A stretch of 25,109 nt of DNA from Sergeia podlipaevii (lineage: Eukaryota; Euglenozoa; Kinetoplastea; Trypanosomatida; Trypanosomatidae), in contig JASANZ010001928.1 of the NCBI GenBank assembly GCA_030849805.1, positions 1-25,109 of the forward strand, given 5' to 3'. The translations under genes and the position numbers were made by a program. The notes beneath the pieces are model-generated. The model searched no databases. It was not told where the DNA came from and saw only the letters and a list, made by a program, of their open reading frames with translations. Numbering within the stretch: the first letter of the stretch is position 1; every line of letters starts with the position of its first letter. This document shows, piece after piece, positions 1 to 7,832 of the stretch.

Positions 1-2
1 GT

Positions 3-47
3 GGGGCGACCTGCGGTGTGCTGACCGCGCACCGCCAGGCGTTATAG
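3..47 (+). CDS. possible C-terminal end of an upstream gene (partial)
   Basis: The first ~47 bases are GC-rich and read as 14 codons followed by TAG, 12 of the 14 ending in G or C. Directly afterwards the sequence turns AT- and pyrimidine-rich, as at the end of a gene in this organism. The peptide GATCGVLTAHRQAL is too short to assign to a family. Frame 2 is also open, to 85, but runs on into the pyrimidine-rich stretch. Coding here is an inference from composition only. Confidence 0.3.
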   Translation, partial: GATCGVLTAHRQAL

Positions 48-764
48 AGCACCCTACTTCCTCCCTTCCTTTACTTTCTTTATAGTTCTTACTTTTCCTT
101 TACATCGGTGATTGCCCGATGTAGTTTTTTTTTGTATGTTTATAACGCTCCTTAGGAGGAACTGTGATGATTTGAATATATACGTACAAAATGGTGATCT
201 CAAATGTAATGACTGTGCTTATAGGAACAGAGCTTTCTAGCAGTAGGCGGATGGAACGCGTTTTCATCTTTCTCGGTGGTCATTATGTAATGTCTATCTT
301 TGCTAATCTCATTTTCTTTTCTTTGCTTCGTGTCATTGTACACTGCGCGATCTTACACGCTTTTTTCTTCTTGCTTTTTTCTTCTTGCTTTTTTCTTCTT
401 TTTTTATGCGTATGTAGAGCGGCTCGTGTTTGCGTTCTTTTCTTTAGTGTTTTTTATCTTTAGGTCTCGTTCTCCGCTCCTTCCTTAAAAACAAAAAAAC
501 AAATTCTCTGTGTTTCTCTCTTCTTTGCTTCTTCAGATTCAAGTGCGTGGAAGCGAGAAGTACAAGTAGATCGATATATTGAAGCAACGTGCGTCTGTAG
601 TGCGTTCTCTGCTGCTGGTGCTGCGAACCCGGAGGGGGGGGGAGACGGGTGAATTCAAAGCAAGAGGTTTTTCAAAAAAAAAAAAAGCATACATATAAAG
701 GAGAATAGTAGTGCATTCTTTCTTTTATTTGCTTTTATTTGCTGTTGTTGTTGTTCTTGGAAGA
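48..764. other. intergenic region upstream of the DnaJ gene
   Basis: AT-rich spacer with no gene I can support. It holds T-rich and CTT-rich runs at 361-400, a strong pyrimidine tract at 505-534 followed by AG at 535-536, a G-rich patch at 633-642 and a poly-A run at about 675-686. From 537 to 764 there is no ATG on the + strand, which suits a transcribed 5' leader of the next gene. Confidence 0.6.
505..536 (+). promoter_or_regulatory. candidate spliced-leader acceptor for the DnaJ gene
   Basis: A long uninterrupted pyrimidine-rich run (TTTCTCTCTTCTTTGCTTCT) ends in CAG at 534-536, the usual form of a trypanosomatid trans-splice acceptor. The 228 nt from there to the ATG at 765 contain no ATG, so this site would give a leader free of upstream starts. 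A second T-rich tract with AG at 762-763 lies one base before the ATG and is an alternative. Confidence 0.5.
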
Positions 765-2228
765 ATGGTCAAGGAAACTGAGCTCTATGAAGAGCTAGGT
801 ATCGCGGTGACTGCGACCGAGAGTGAAATCCGGTTGTCTTACCGCAAGTTAGCACTCAAATATCATCCTGACAAGAATGGCGGTAGCCCGGCAGCGGCAG
901 AGAAGTTCAAGCGTGTGGCGGAGGCATATGAAATCCTTAGCGACCCAGAGAAGCGACGTCTCTATGATAGTTACGGCAAGGCCGGGCCATGCGCCAGTGG
1001 TGGTTCTGGGCCAGGTGGATATGGTGCGGGCATGGAGCCGATGGACATTTTCTCGTCTTTTTTTGGCTTTGCTCGTGGCCGCGATGGGTCTCAGCAGCGT
1101 CAGAGACGAAAGCGGCCGCCCTTTATTCTTGCTGAGATGCAGGTCTCTCTTGAAGAGCTCTACTGTGGTACCACGAAACAGATGGAAGTGTGCCGACTTC
1201 GTGTATGCAAGATGTGTAAGGGCCATGGCACTGCCACTGGCAAACCACCACCAGCGTGTACGATGTGCAGAGGGAGTGGCCAGGTATCTGGGGTGGTGCT
1301 GGTAGGTTCTATGAGAGTTAGGCAAGTACGTGAGTGTGGACTGTGTAGCGGCACGGGTAAGAATCCTATTTCCCACCCTTGCACGTTGTGTGGCTATCGT
1401 CGATCGCATGCTAGCGCACCTACGGGGCATCCACCAGGCGTACTTGAGGAGGTGCACATCCTCACTGTCCGCATCGAGCCCGGCATGTGCGATAGCGACT
1501 CCGTTACCTTCAACGGAGAAGGCGATGAGCTGCCTGGGTTGGATGAAGCAGGAGATGTGCTAGTTGTGCTAGAGGAGCTTGAGCACCCCGCCTACCGCCG
1601 CCTCAACACGCATGATTTGTTGCTGTTGAACTGCAGGGTGAGGCTAGAAAGCATTTTGGCAGCGGGATTCTGCATACCGGTGGAGGCGCTTGACGGCCGT
1701 GTACTGCGTCTTGCCCCGCCCCCACGTGTGCCTGACGACACGTCTGGCACCTTCACGGCAGAGACGCAGTTTCTGCTGTCGAGTGGGGAGCATGTATTTG
1801 TCGTGAAAGGCGAGGGCATGCCAGTGCGTCGTAGCAATAGCGATAACGCGGAATCCGACACAAAAGGTAAACTGTACGTGCCTGTGGATGTGGTGTTCCC
1901 GAGCACGCTGACACCCGAGCAGGTTGATCTGATTGAGCGTGCGCTTGGTCATGAGCTTCCGACCGAGCTAGCCAGTGTCTCTCGTACGCGTACTGCTACC
2001 CTTTCCCCGTACCGAGGTGCCCCGCTGAACCTAAGAGTGGACGTGGATGAGGCGGGAAATGCGGCTAGGCGTGACCGATACGCACGGCGAAAGAAGAAGC
2101 CAAATACGAGCGCACAAGCGCAGCGGCAGCAGGAGCAGGAGCAATGGGCTGGTGCTGGCCCCTCATTCGGCCCAGGTGCTGCCTTCGGTAGTGGGAATGT
2201 ACATGTACAGCAGTGCGGCCATCAGTGA
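765..2228 (+). CDS. type I DnaJ/Hsp40 co-chaperone with CaaX prenylation box
   Basis: A 487-residue Hsp40 of the DnaJA/Ydj1 type, expected to stimulate Hsp70 ATPase and deliver unfolded clients. Residues 1-70 form a J-domain with the HPD motif at 34-36. A Gly/Phe-rich linker covers about 75-110. A zinc-binding region follows with CxxC pairs at 148/151, 165/168, 191/194 and 206/209; the first three keep CxxCxGxG but the fourth reads CTLCGYRR. A client-binding C-terminal domain reaches about 410 and a basic, Gln-rich tail follows. The protein ends CGHQ, a CaaX box with Gln last as in farnesylated yeast Ydj1 (CASQ), so it is probably lipid-anchored to cytosolic membrane faces. The frame is open back to a GTG at 711, but those 18 codons are the pyrimidine tract before an AG, and ATG 765 is the first ATG. 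The family call is firm; prenylation is inferred. Confidence 0.95.
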   Translation: MVKETELYEELGIAVTATESEIRLSYRKLALKYHPDKNGGSPAAAEKFKRVAEAYEILSDPEKRRLYDSYGKAGPCASGGSGPGGYGAGMEPMDIFSSFFGFARGRDGSQQRQRRKRPPFILAEMQVSLEELYCGTTKQMEVCRLRVCKMCKGHGTATGKPPPACTMCRGSGQVSGVVLVGSMRVRQVRECGLCSGTGKNPISHPCTLCGYRRSHASAPTGHPPGVLEEVHILTVRIEPGMCDSDSVTFNGEGDELPGLDEAGDVLVVLEELEHPAYRRLNTHDLLLLNCRVRLESILAAGFCIPVEALDGRVLRLAPPPRVPDDTSGTFTAETQFLLSSGEHVFVVKGEGMPVRRSNSDNAESDTKGKLYVPVDVVFPSTLTPEQVDLIERALGHELPTELASVSRTRTATLSPYRGAPLNLRVDVDEAGNAARRDRYARRKKKPNTSAQAQRQQEQEQWAGAGPSFGPGAAFGSGNVHVQQCGHQ

Positions 2229-2816
2229 GGCTGGGTTTGCTTGTGCATCAGTGGAGATGGCTACGTCTCCTGTTCTCTCTCTCTCTCACACACACGCACA
2301 CATTCACACTTGCACTACTAGTTGCCTCCCTCCGTCTCTTTACAAAGACAAAGGGGGGGGGGAGGAGTTGCAAAGTTCCGTTGCTTTGTTTGTTTCGATG
2401 ATATTACTAGCCTTCTGAAGTGGACGATCTTTCTTTCTTTCTTTGTCTGTGTCAATTGCTAATAAAGGAACAACAACAATAACAACAACAACAACGTTTA
2501 TATACAATCAATTTTTGTGGGGATGCATAATCAACGTCGGTTTATCTATTATTATTATTATTATTCTTCTTCTTCTTTTTTCCGTTCCTTGTTTATATCA
2601 CGTGCATTTTTTTTTCCCTCTCTCTATATTTATTTTTTTTTCTCCCTGGGTAACTTTCTGAGGAACTGGTTGTGCGGTGTGACATCCTCTTTTTTCTCTG
2701 TCTGTCCGTGTGTGTGGGTTTTCGTTTCCCCTCGGCAGTGAGGTGGAGTTAGATCTATATATACTTTTGTTCTCCGGAACAGTTTCATAAATACGTATAT
2801 AAATTCTTTATTTATC

Positions 2817-2849
2817 GTTTTTTTTTTCATTTAATTATCGTTGCAACAG
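2817..2849 (+). promoter_or_regulatory. candidate spliced-leader acceptor for the 5-phosphatase gene
   Basis: A T run (2817-2829) and T-rich stretch end at the first AG, 2848-2849. The 153 nt from there to the ATG at 3003 contain no ATG. An earlier C/T-rich tract at 2608-2655 followed by AG at about 2661 is an alternative. Confidence 0.4.
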
Positions 2850-2933
2850 AGACAGATCCGAGAAAGCATTCTCGCTTGCTGGAGTCTTATATATCCTCGG
2901 CAGTCCACTCTACACTTACTATAGGGGTGTCAC

Positions 2934-2972
2934 GTGTGTGTGTGTGTGTGTGTGCGAGAGAGAGAGAGAGAG
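2934..2972. repeat. (TG)n/(GA)n microsatellite
   Basis: About ten GT units are followed directly by about eight GA units, 31 bases before the ATG of the 5-phosphatase gene. The tract probably lies in the 5' untranslated leader. Confidence 0.9.
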
Positions 2973-3002
2973 TGAAAGAGTAAGATCGGGGGCGCCAAAC
3001 TT

Positions 3003-5894
3003 ATGCAACCGGTGCTTCCTCCGCTTCTTTTCGGCGAGGATCCTTCCCGCGGCGGCGAGGACACGCTTGGTAGCGCAGTCCGTCGCCGGCTCTATACTCT
3101 TTGCTCCAATGCATACACCAGCAACCTTAGTCCCGCTGAACTATGGGTACAACTAGAGCTGCCATACTACTCGGCGTCGTACACTACCGTGCGCGACCTC
3201 ACCGTGAGCGTGGCCACCTTCAACGTGGCCTGCAAGAAGCCAGCGCTTAGCGCAGCCGAGTACGCCGCACTGGCCTCCCTGGGTAGCGTCGGTGGTAATC
3301 ATGAGGATAACGCCGCTGCTTCAGCACAGGCTGGCGAGCGGCCCGATGTGATGGTGCTTTCATTTCAAGAGATTGACATGGGGGCCACAGCGCTGTGGAA
3401 GATTGAAACCGAGGCTGCCGCGCCGTGGGTGCAGGGGGCTTGTGCAGCTGTTGGTGCAGACACGACCACGCGCGCTGCTGGGCCCCGAGTGCCGCCGTAT
3501 TACATGTTGCCACCTCGTCAGCTTGTTGGCATTCTTCTCTGTGTCTTTATAAGGCGGGAGCTTCTCCCTGGACTTGCCGAGCACGCGGTAACGACGGTGG
3601 CGACGGGAGCGCTGGGAGGCATGGGAAACAAGGGGGCGGTGGGGGTCCACATGGTGCTGTATAACACAAGCATCTGCATCATCGGTGCCCACCTGGCTGC
3701 TGGGCAGGACTCGGTCGCAAAGCGCAACGATGACATCAACGTGATTCTCAAGACAATGGACTTCAGCGCAAAACGGAAGTCTGACGGCTCGGAGGGAGCG
3801 CCGTCTGCTGCGACGGGGGTGTCTGGAACAGCTGTCTCCATGGCCGGTGCTGGAGGCCCAGGGGTATCTGGCGGAGGTGGAGGCTCCACTTCTGCTGCTG
3901 CTGCGAGCGGTGGGGTGTTGGCGGTCACACCACTGCCGCTGCTCCCACGAGACCACGACATCATTATCTGCGCAGGAGACTTCAACTACCGGCTCTCCAC
4001 CACGTATGAACGCGCCGCCTCGCTGGCCCGGTGCTGCCAGAGCCCGCAGGGTCGGTCAGAACTCTCTTCTGTGGTGCCGACCCTTCTAGAGTACGATCAG
4101 CTACGGGCGGAAATGCGTGACCCACTGACACCGTGGCATGGCTTCGTGGATGTAACCCCTGAAGGCTTTCTGCCCACGTATCGCTTTGATGTAGGCACGT
4201 GCCAGTATGACACAAGCGAGAAGCGCCGCGTGCCAAGCTACACGGACCGCATATGCGTGTGGACGAGAACCATGAGTGAGCGATGCTGCTGCTGTAACGA
4301 CACTAGAGCGGCCTGCGGTTTGCCAGCGCATTACGCTGATGCCCCTGGGGGCTTTATTGTTGAACGTCTTGGTGCACTGTCGTCCATCTGCATGAGTGAC
4401 CACAAACCAGTGGTCGCGCTGCTGCGCGTGCCGCTTCGGGTGACACGTGAGGAGGAGCAACGCCGCTGTCTTGGTGAACTCCGTGCCACCGTCACGGCGG
4501 CAGGGGGGTCTAGTTTTACAAGTGCGAACAGGGGTAGTGTGGCGCTGGATGCGGTTGGCGGAGCTGTGGTGGCGCTGAGCGTGGGGGAGGTGTGCCTTGG
4601 GGAGCTACAGTATCATCGGGCTGGAGGAGGCAGTAGCTCGAAGCGCTGCACCGTGAGCGTCACGAATATTGGTCAGGCCACAGCACTGGTGTCTGTGCAT
4701 CGACGCACCTCAGCGACGACGAGCAACAACGCAAGTGGTACTGACTTCTCGGCAGGTGCGTGGCTGCGTGTGTGGCCACAGTCCGTGGTGATCCTACCCG
4801 GTGAAAGTGTAGAACTAGCAATTGAGGCGAAGGTGGAGGCACGACTCATGCCGTGGCTATCTAGTTGGGCCCCACTCAGCGGTCGTGGCCAGCTGTCTTT
4901 GACATCTCAGCTTGCCTTGTGCGCGCGGAGCACTCTACAGTGCTGTGGCTCTGGGCCCCTAGGGAACGTTGTGAGTTTAGCCGCCGTCGCCGCTGGAGCT
5001 CCACCGCCCCTTGTGCTGCCTTTGATATGCACCGCCACGCTGCTGCCGAGCGTGTTTGCGAATAGTCTTGACAACATATCACTCCTAGGGCACCTGCCGT
5101 GTATAGCCGGCTACGAGACGAAGTTGTCTCCTCGTGAGTCCACTGCTGCGTCTTCGCAGCTGCTGCTGATGCGGCCGCAAGTACCCAAGGAGTTGTGGGT
5201 TATGGCAGACGCGCTGTCACGCTCGCCACAGTGCAAAGGAATGTTTTCTGTCCCGTCATCGCTCGTGACGCTGCTGGCTGCCGCGGTCGATGAGGGCGGC
5301 GGCGGCTGTGCTCGCGTAGACGCGGCCCAAGAGCTGCGGGAGAAGGAGCTTCGGGAGGGCATCATGACCCACCTTGACACGCGTGCAGAGTGCTTCCCTG
5401 TTGGGACCGATCCCCGCGCGCTCTCCCAGTGTCTTCTGATCTTTCTCGCACAGTTGCAGATGCCTGTGGTTCCCTTCGCTTTCTATCACGCCGCTCTTGC
5501 TGCTGGTAGAGCCTCGGTATCTGGCTCAAGCAATGGAGTGAGGGCCCCGGTGGCATTATTGCAGGCGCTACCAGTGCTACACGCGAATGTGTTTGTGTAT
5601 GTCGTTTCCTTGCTTAACTTGTTGCTACGCCCTGTTCATTCAACTGTCAATGGATTGACAGCGTCTTTTTTGGCCGAGGTGTTCAGTGCGGTGATGATTA
5701 TGCGTCCGCCCCCGTGTGGGCCCGATGTTGCAGCGGGGGATGCCGCTAGCGCTGCTGCGGAAGTGATGCGTCATGGCGAGGGTGGCGCCGTGAATCTAGC
5801 GCTTCGTCAGCAGATGGCCACGGAAAGAGCAGACGCAACGGCACTAGTAGCCTATTTCCTTACCACTCCACCCGAGATACTGATGAAGTACTGA
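3003..5894 (+). CDS. OCRL/INPP5B-like inositol polyphosphate 5-phosphatase with ASH and RhoGAP-like domains
   Basis: A 963-residue phosphoinositide 5-phosphatase, expected to remove the 5-phosphate of PI(4,5)P2 or PI(3,4,5)P3 on endocytic or Golgi membranes. The catalytic domain (about 65-480) shows all family blocks: FNV (N74), FQEI (E123), GNKGAVGV, a substrate His (H230), GDFNYR (D326, N328), YDTSEKRRVPSYTDR (D415, R416) and SDHKPV (D466, H467). A Ser/Gly/Ala-rich insert separates H230 from GDFNYR. Residues about 518-685 look like an ASH domain, with the typical ILPGESVEL strand. About 695-955 resembles the RhoGAP-like module of OCRL/INPP5B, including VPKELWVMADAL, but the arginine-finger position reads GMFSVPSS, so GAP activity is unlikely. 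No PH domain, transmembrane segment or CaaX box is seen. ATG 3003 is the first start after an ATG-free leader. The 5-phosphatase call is very firm; the ASH/RhoGAP call rests on pattern and order. Confidence 0.95.
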   Translation: MQPVLPPLLFGEDPSRGGEDTLGSAVRRRLYTLCSNAYTSNLSPAELWVQLELPYYSASYTTVRDLTVSVATFNVACKKPALSAAEYAALASLGSVGGNHEDNAAASAQAGERPDVMVLSFQEIDMGATALWKIETEAAAPWVQGACAAVGADTTTRAAGPRVPPYYMLPPRQLVGILLCVFIRRELLPGLAEHAVTTVATGALGGMGNKGAVGVHMVLYNTSICIIGAHLAAGQDSVAKRNDDINVILKTMDFSAKRKSDGSEGAPSAATGVSGTAVSMAGAGGPGVSGGGGGSTSAAAASGGVLAVTPLPLLPRDHDIIICAGDFNYRLSTTYERAASLARCCQSPQGRSELSSVVPTLLEYDQLRAEMRDPLTPWHGFVDVTPEGFLPTYRFDVGTCQYDTSEKRRVPSYTDRICVWTRTMSERCCCCNDTRAACGLPAHYADAPGGFIVERLGALSSICMSDHKPVVALLRVPLRVTREEEQRRCLGELRATVTAAGGSSFTSANRGSVALDAVGGAVVALSVGEVCLGELQYHRAGGGSSSKRCTVSVTNIGQATALVSVHRRTSATTSNNASGTDFSAGAWLRVWPQSVVILPGESVELAIEAKVEARLMPWLSSWAPLSGRGQLSLTSQLALCARSTLQCCGSGPLGNVVSLAAVAAGAPPPLVLPLICTATLLPSVFANSLDNISLLGHLPCIAGYETKLSPRESTAASSQLLLMRPQVPKELWVMADALSRSPQCKGMFSVPSSLVTLLAAAVDEGGGGCARVDAAQELREKELREGIMTHLDTRAECFPVGTDPRALSQCLLIFLAQLQMPVVPFAFYHAALAAGRASVSGSSNGVRAPVALLQALPVLHANVFVYVVSLLNLLLRPVHSTVNGLTASFLAEVFSAVMIMRPPPCGPDVAAGDAASAAAEVMRHGEGGAVNLALRQQMATERADATALVAYFLTTPPEILMKY

Positions 5895-6082
5895 ATATGC
5901 AAAAGGTAATATTGTGTGTCTTTCTCTCTATTTGTGTGTTCGTTGGTATATACTGGAGTTTCTAGACAGCTAAATAGGCAAAAAAAAAAAACTTGTTGTC
6001 TGTTTGTTTGTTATTATCTGCTTGTGTTTTATCTTTCCTTTTTCCCTTCTATACAATATTGCAGAAGGGCAAACAAAGAATA

Positions 6083-6094
6083 GCACACACACAT

Positions 6095-6125
<31 letters not shown>
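6083..6125. repeat. (CA)n(TA)n microsatellite
   Basis: About 13 CA units with one interruption pass directly into about eight TA units in the spacer before the P2 gene. Confidence 0.9.
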
Positions 6126-6330
6126 AGAATGGAACTAGATACACAATATGATGTTTAATATTTGTGTTCATCTTGAAGTTTCCATTTATAAGATTGTTGT
6201 TACGTGCTCATGCGTGCTTTACCGCTTATATTATTATATTTTTTCCTGCTCTTTTTCTTTCTATATTTATTTATTTTGCCTTTTTTTGCTTTTTTCTTTA
6301 TGTAACTGCTGAAGCTCGAAAGCGCTACTG

Positions 6331-6346
6331 TTTTTTTTTACTACAG
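6331..6346 (+). promoter_or_regulatory. spliced-leader acceptor for P2
   Basis: A run of nine T followed by ACTACAG places AG at 6345-6346, only eight bases before the ATG. Very short leaders are plausible for a highly expressed ribosomal protein gene. An earlier AG at 6312-6313 also follows a T-rich run. Confidence 0.55.
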
Positions 6347-6354
6347 TCCTCGAT

Positions 6355-6690
6355 ATGTCCACCAAGTACCTTGCCGCTTACGCTCTGGCTTCCCTTGCCA
6401 AGCCCACCCCATCCCAGTCCGATGTGGAGGCTATCTGCAAGTCTGTCGGCATTGCCGTCGAGAGCGATATCCTCGCCTTCGTCATGGAGAGCATCGCTAA
6501 CCGCAATGTGGCCACCCTCATCGCCGAGGGTGCCGGCAAGATGAGCTCCATGGCCGCCGCCGCCGCCCCTGCCGCCGGTGGTGCCGCTGCTGCCCCCGCT
6601 GCCGCTCGTGGCGCCGCCCCTGCCGCCAAGAAGGAGGAGAAGGTTGAGGAGGAGGAGGACGACGAGATGGGCTTCGGTCTGTTTGACTAA
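6355..6690 (+). CDS. RPLP2: 60S acidic ribosomal protein P2
   Basis: An 111-residue acidic stalk protein of the large ribosomal subunit. With P1 and P0 it forms the flexible stalk that recruits elongation factors and stimulates their GTPase activity. The N-terminal dimerisation domain begins MSTKYLAAYALASL, the P2 rather than P1 pattern. An Ala/Gly/Pro hinge follows (about 66-92), then a Lys/Glu stretch, and the protein ends in the invariant DDEMGFGLFD tail, which in trypanosomatid infections is a well-known serum antigen. Length is normal. Codons are strongly biased to C-ending forms (GCC, ATC, AAG), more than in the neighbouring genes, as expected for very high expression. The copy is intact; whether it is one of several P2 genes cannot be told here. 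Confidence 0.97.
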   Translation: MSTKYLAAYALASLAKPTPSQSDVEAICKSVGIAVESDILAFVMESIANRNVATLIAEGAGKMSSMAAAAAPAAGGAAAAPAAARGAAPAAKKEEKVEEEEDDEMGFGLFD

Positions 6691-6956
6691 AGCGTGTTGA
6701 CTCTTGCACCGCGTCATTTAACCAGCCGGCTCCCTCGGCTTTTGAGCCCTTGTGGACTTCTTGAGGCCCAACTGCACTGTTTTCATTACCTATAGCTGTT
6801 GTGACGTTCGCTACGACGGCTAAGACAACAGACGGTTGACTTCCGAGCACTTGTTTCACTTCATTTTATTACTTTTATCTCTCCAAAAAAAAAAAAAAAT
6901 GGATATGGATTCATTCTGTCATCTTTAGAGAGACAGGTTGTGATGCATGACATGCG

Positions 6957-6976
6957 GTGCTATCTGCAAATAGCAC
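6957..6976 (+). other. perfect stem-loop in the P2 3' region
   Basis: GTGCTAT (6957-6963) and ATAGCAC (6970-6976) are perfect reverse complements around a six-base loop CTGCAA. The stem sits about 265 bases after the P2 stop codon. An RNA structure in the 3' untranslated region is possible; no function is shown. Confidence 0.5.
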
Positions 6977-7571
6977 ATCGACTGTGAGCTGCAACTTGAT
7001 ATCTCACCCTTTGCTTTTCAAAAATTCTTTCTCCTACGAACGATGACACATATTGTTTTCTGCTTTTTTTTGTTGTTGTTACAAGTTTGATTCTCTGCCT
7101 CCTCCTCTTTTTTTTCTTTTCCTTTCTTCTACTACATCTATCAGCATAGCCTACCTGCTATTTACGCTTGAATGTCTATATCAAAGTAGAGGCTTCATTT
7201 ATCATATTGTTGCTATTGTTTTTATTTTCTACATTCCTTACAGTTTTCTTTCTGTTTATATACTGTTGACTCACACACACACAAACACATATTTTTTTTG
7301 GTTGATAATTGTTTCTCAGTGTCTTCACTCTTTATTGCTTTATTATTATTGTTGATTTTTTTTTTTCTGAAAACTAGAAAAGCAATTGATTTTTCCTTTT
7401 ATTTGCTTTTGTTGAGTACGCCCCTGTACCTTCTTTGCTGTGCGTGGGTGGCTCTCTTTTTAGTTTCTCGTGATCTTATATTTCAAAAGAGCAATTTGAA
7501 AACTGAAGTGAAGAATAAGAGGAACTCACACTCACATTATAGCCAAAAATTTTGGGCGTGAGGGAGGAGGC

Positions 7572-7619
7572 CATTCTCTTTTTTTTTTTTTGGCGGGCCA
7601 CTTTAATTGCTATATGAAG
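7572..7619 (+). promoter_or_regulatory. candidate spliced-leader acceptor for the large kinase gene
   Basis: A CTCTT plus poly-T run (7576-7591) is followed by mixed sequence to the first AG at 7618-7619. The 213 nt from there to the start codon at 7833 contain no ATG, while an ATG lies just upstream at 7615. Earlier pyrimidine tracts such as 7086-7130 are alternatives. Confidence 0.4.
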
Positions 7620-7762
7620 AGAAGCACAGGAGAGAATCGACCTTTAAAAAAGCAAAACGTTTTCCTTTTTGAGGAGGAGGACATCTGCGTTGTGTTGTGA
7701 ACATTTTCGGCAGTAATCGGGGTTGGCAAGCGGATAGATAAAGTTAGAATTTGAGCAAATAT

Positions 7763-7805
7763 ACACACACACATATATATATATATATATATTTAAGAGA
7801 GAGAG
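7763..7805. repeat. (CA)n(AT)n(GA)n microsatellite
   Basis: CA units pass into about ten AT units and then a short GA run, ending 27 bases before the start codon of the large kinase gene. Confidence 0.85.
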
Positions 7806-7832
7806 ACGAGAGTAAGGAGACACAACTAGCAA

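Larger units (their letters stand above)
2229..3002. other. intergenic region between DnaJ and 5-phosphatase genes
   Basis: No coding sequence supported. It contains a CT/CA run (2276-2305), a G run (2353-2361), AAC/ACA repeats (2466-2494), ATT and TTC trinucleotide runs (2547-2580), several T-rich tracts (2607-2642, 2817-2829) and a TG then GA dinucleotide block directly before the next gene (2934-2972). Confidence 0.7.
5895..6354. other. intergenic region upstream of ribosomal protein P2
   Basis: AT-rich spacer with no gene supported. It has a poly-A run (5981-5991), T-rich stretches and a CA/TA microsatellite at 6083-6125. It ends in a T-rich acceptor tract directly before the P2 gene. 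Confidence 0.7.
6691..7832. other. intergenic region between P2 and the large kinase gene
   Basis: About 1.1 kb without a supported gene. The first ~200 bases have mixed composition and are probably the P2 3' untranslated region. Then come poly-A (6884-6898), a perfect hairpin (6957-6976), long T-rich and TTG/CTT-rich stretches (7060-7140, 7280-7370, 7576-7591), and a CA/AT/GA microsatellite block (7763-7805) just before the next ATG. The long T-rich reading frames here have hydrophobic translations only because of the poly-T content. Confidence 0.7.

Noticed and set aside
191..488. Overlapping + strand frames rich in Phe/Leu
   Set aside because: Translations of T-rich spacer; no codon bias or motif.
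537..652. Open frames after the acceptor at 536 (one ends in a TAG at 567-569, another in a TGA at 650-652)
   Set aside because: They have no start codon and no recognisable similarity; a 5' leader explains them better.
711..764. N-terminal extension of the DnaJ frame from GTG that looks like a signal peptide
   Set aside because: The hydrophobic residues come from a T/TTG-rich splice tract ending in AG at 762-763; the first ATG after the ATG-free leader is 765, and a J-domain starting right there is normal.
3360..3985. Minus-strand frames over the 5-phosphatase gene
   Set aside because: Shadow frames over a gene with full catalytic motifs on the + strand.
6083..6125. Tandem repeats as a possible CRISPR or telomeric array
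   Set aside because: Simple dinucleotide microsatellite without spacers; the genome is eukaryotic.
7053..7561. Long hydrophobic + strand frames resembling membrane proteins
   Set aside because: Poly-T and CTT tracts in a spacer translate as Phe/Leu; no conserved motif and poor third-position bias.
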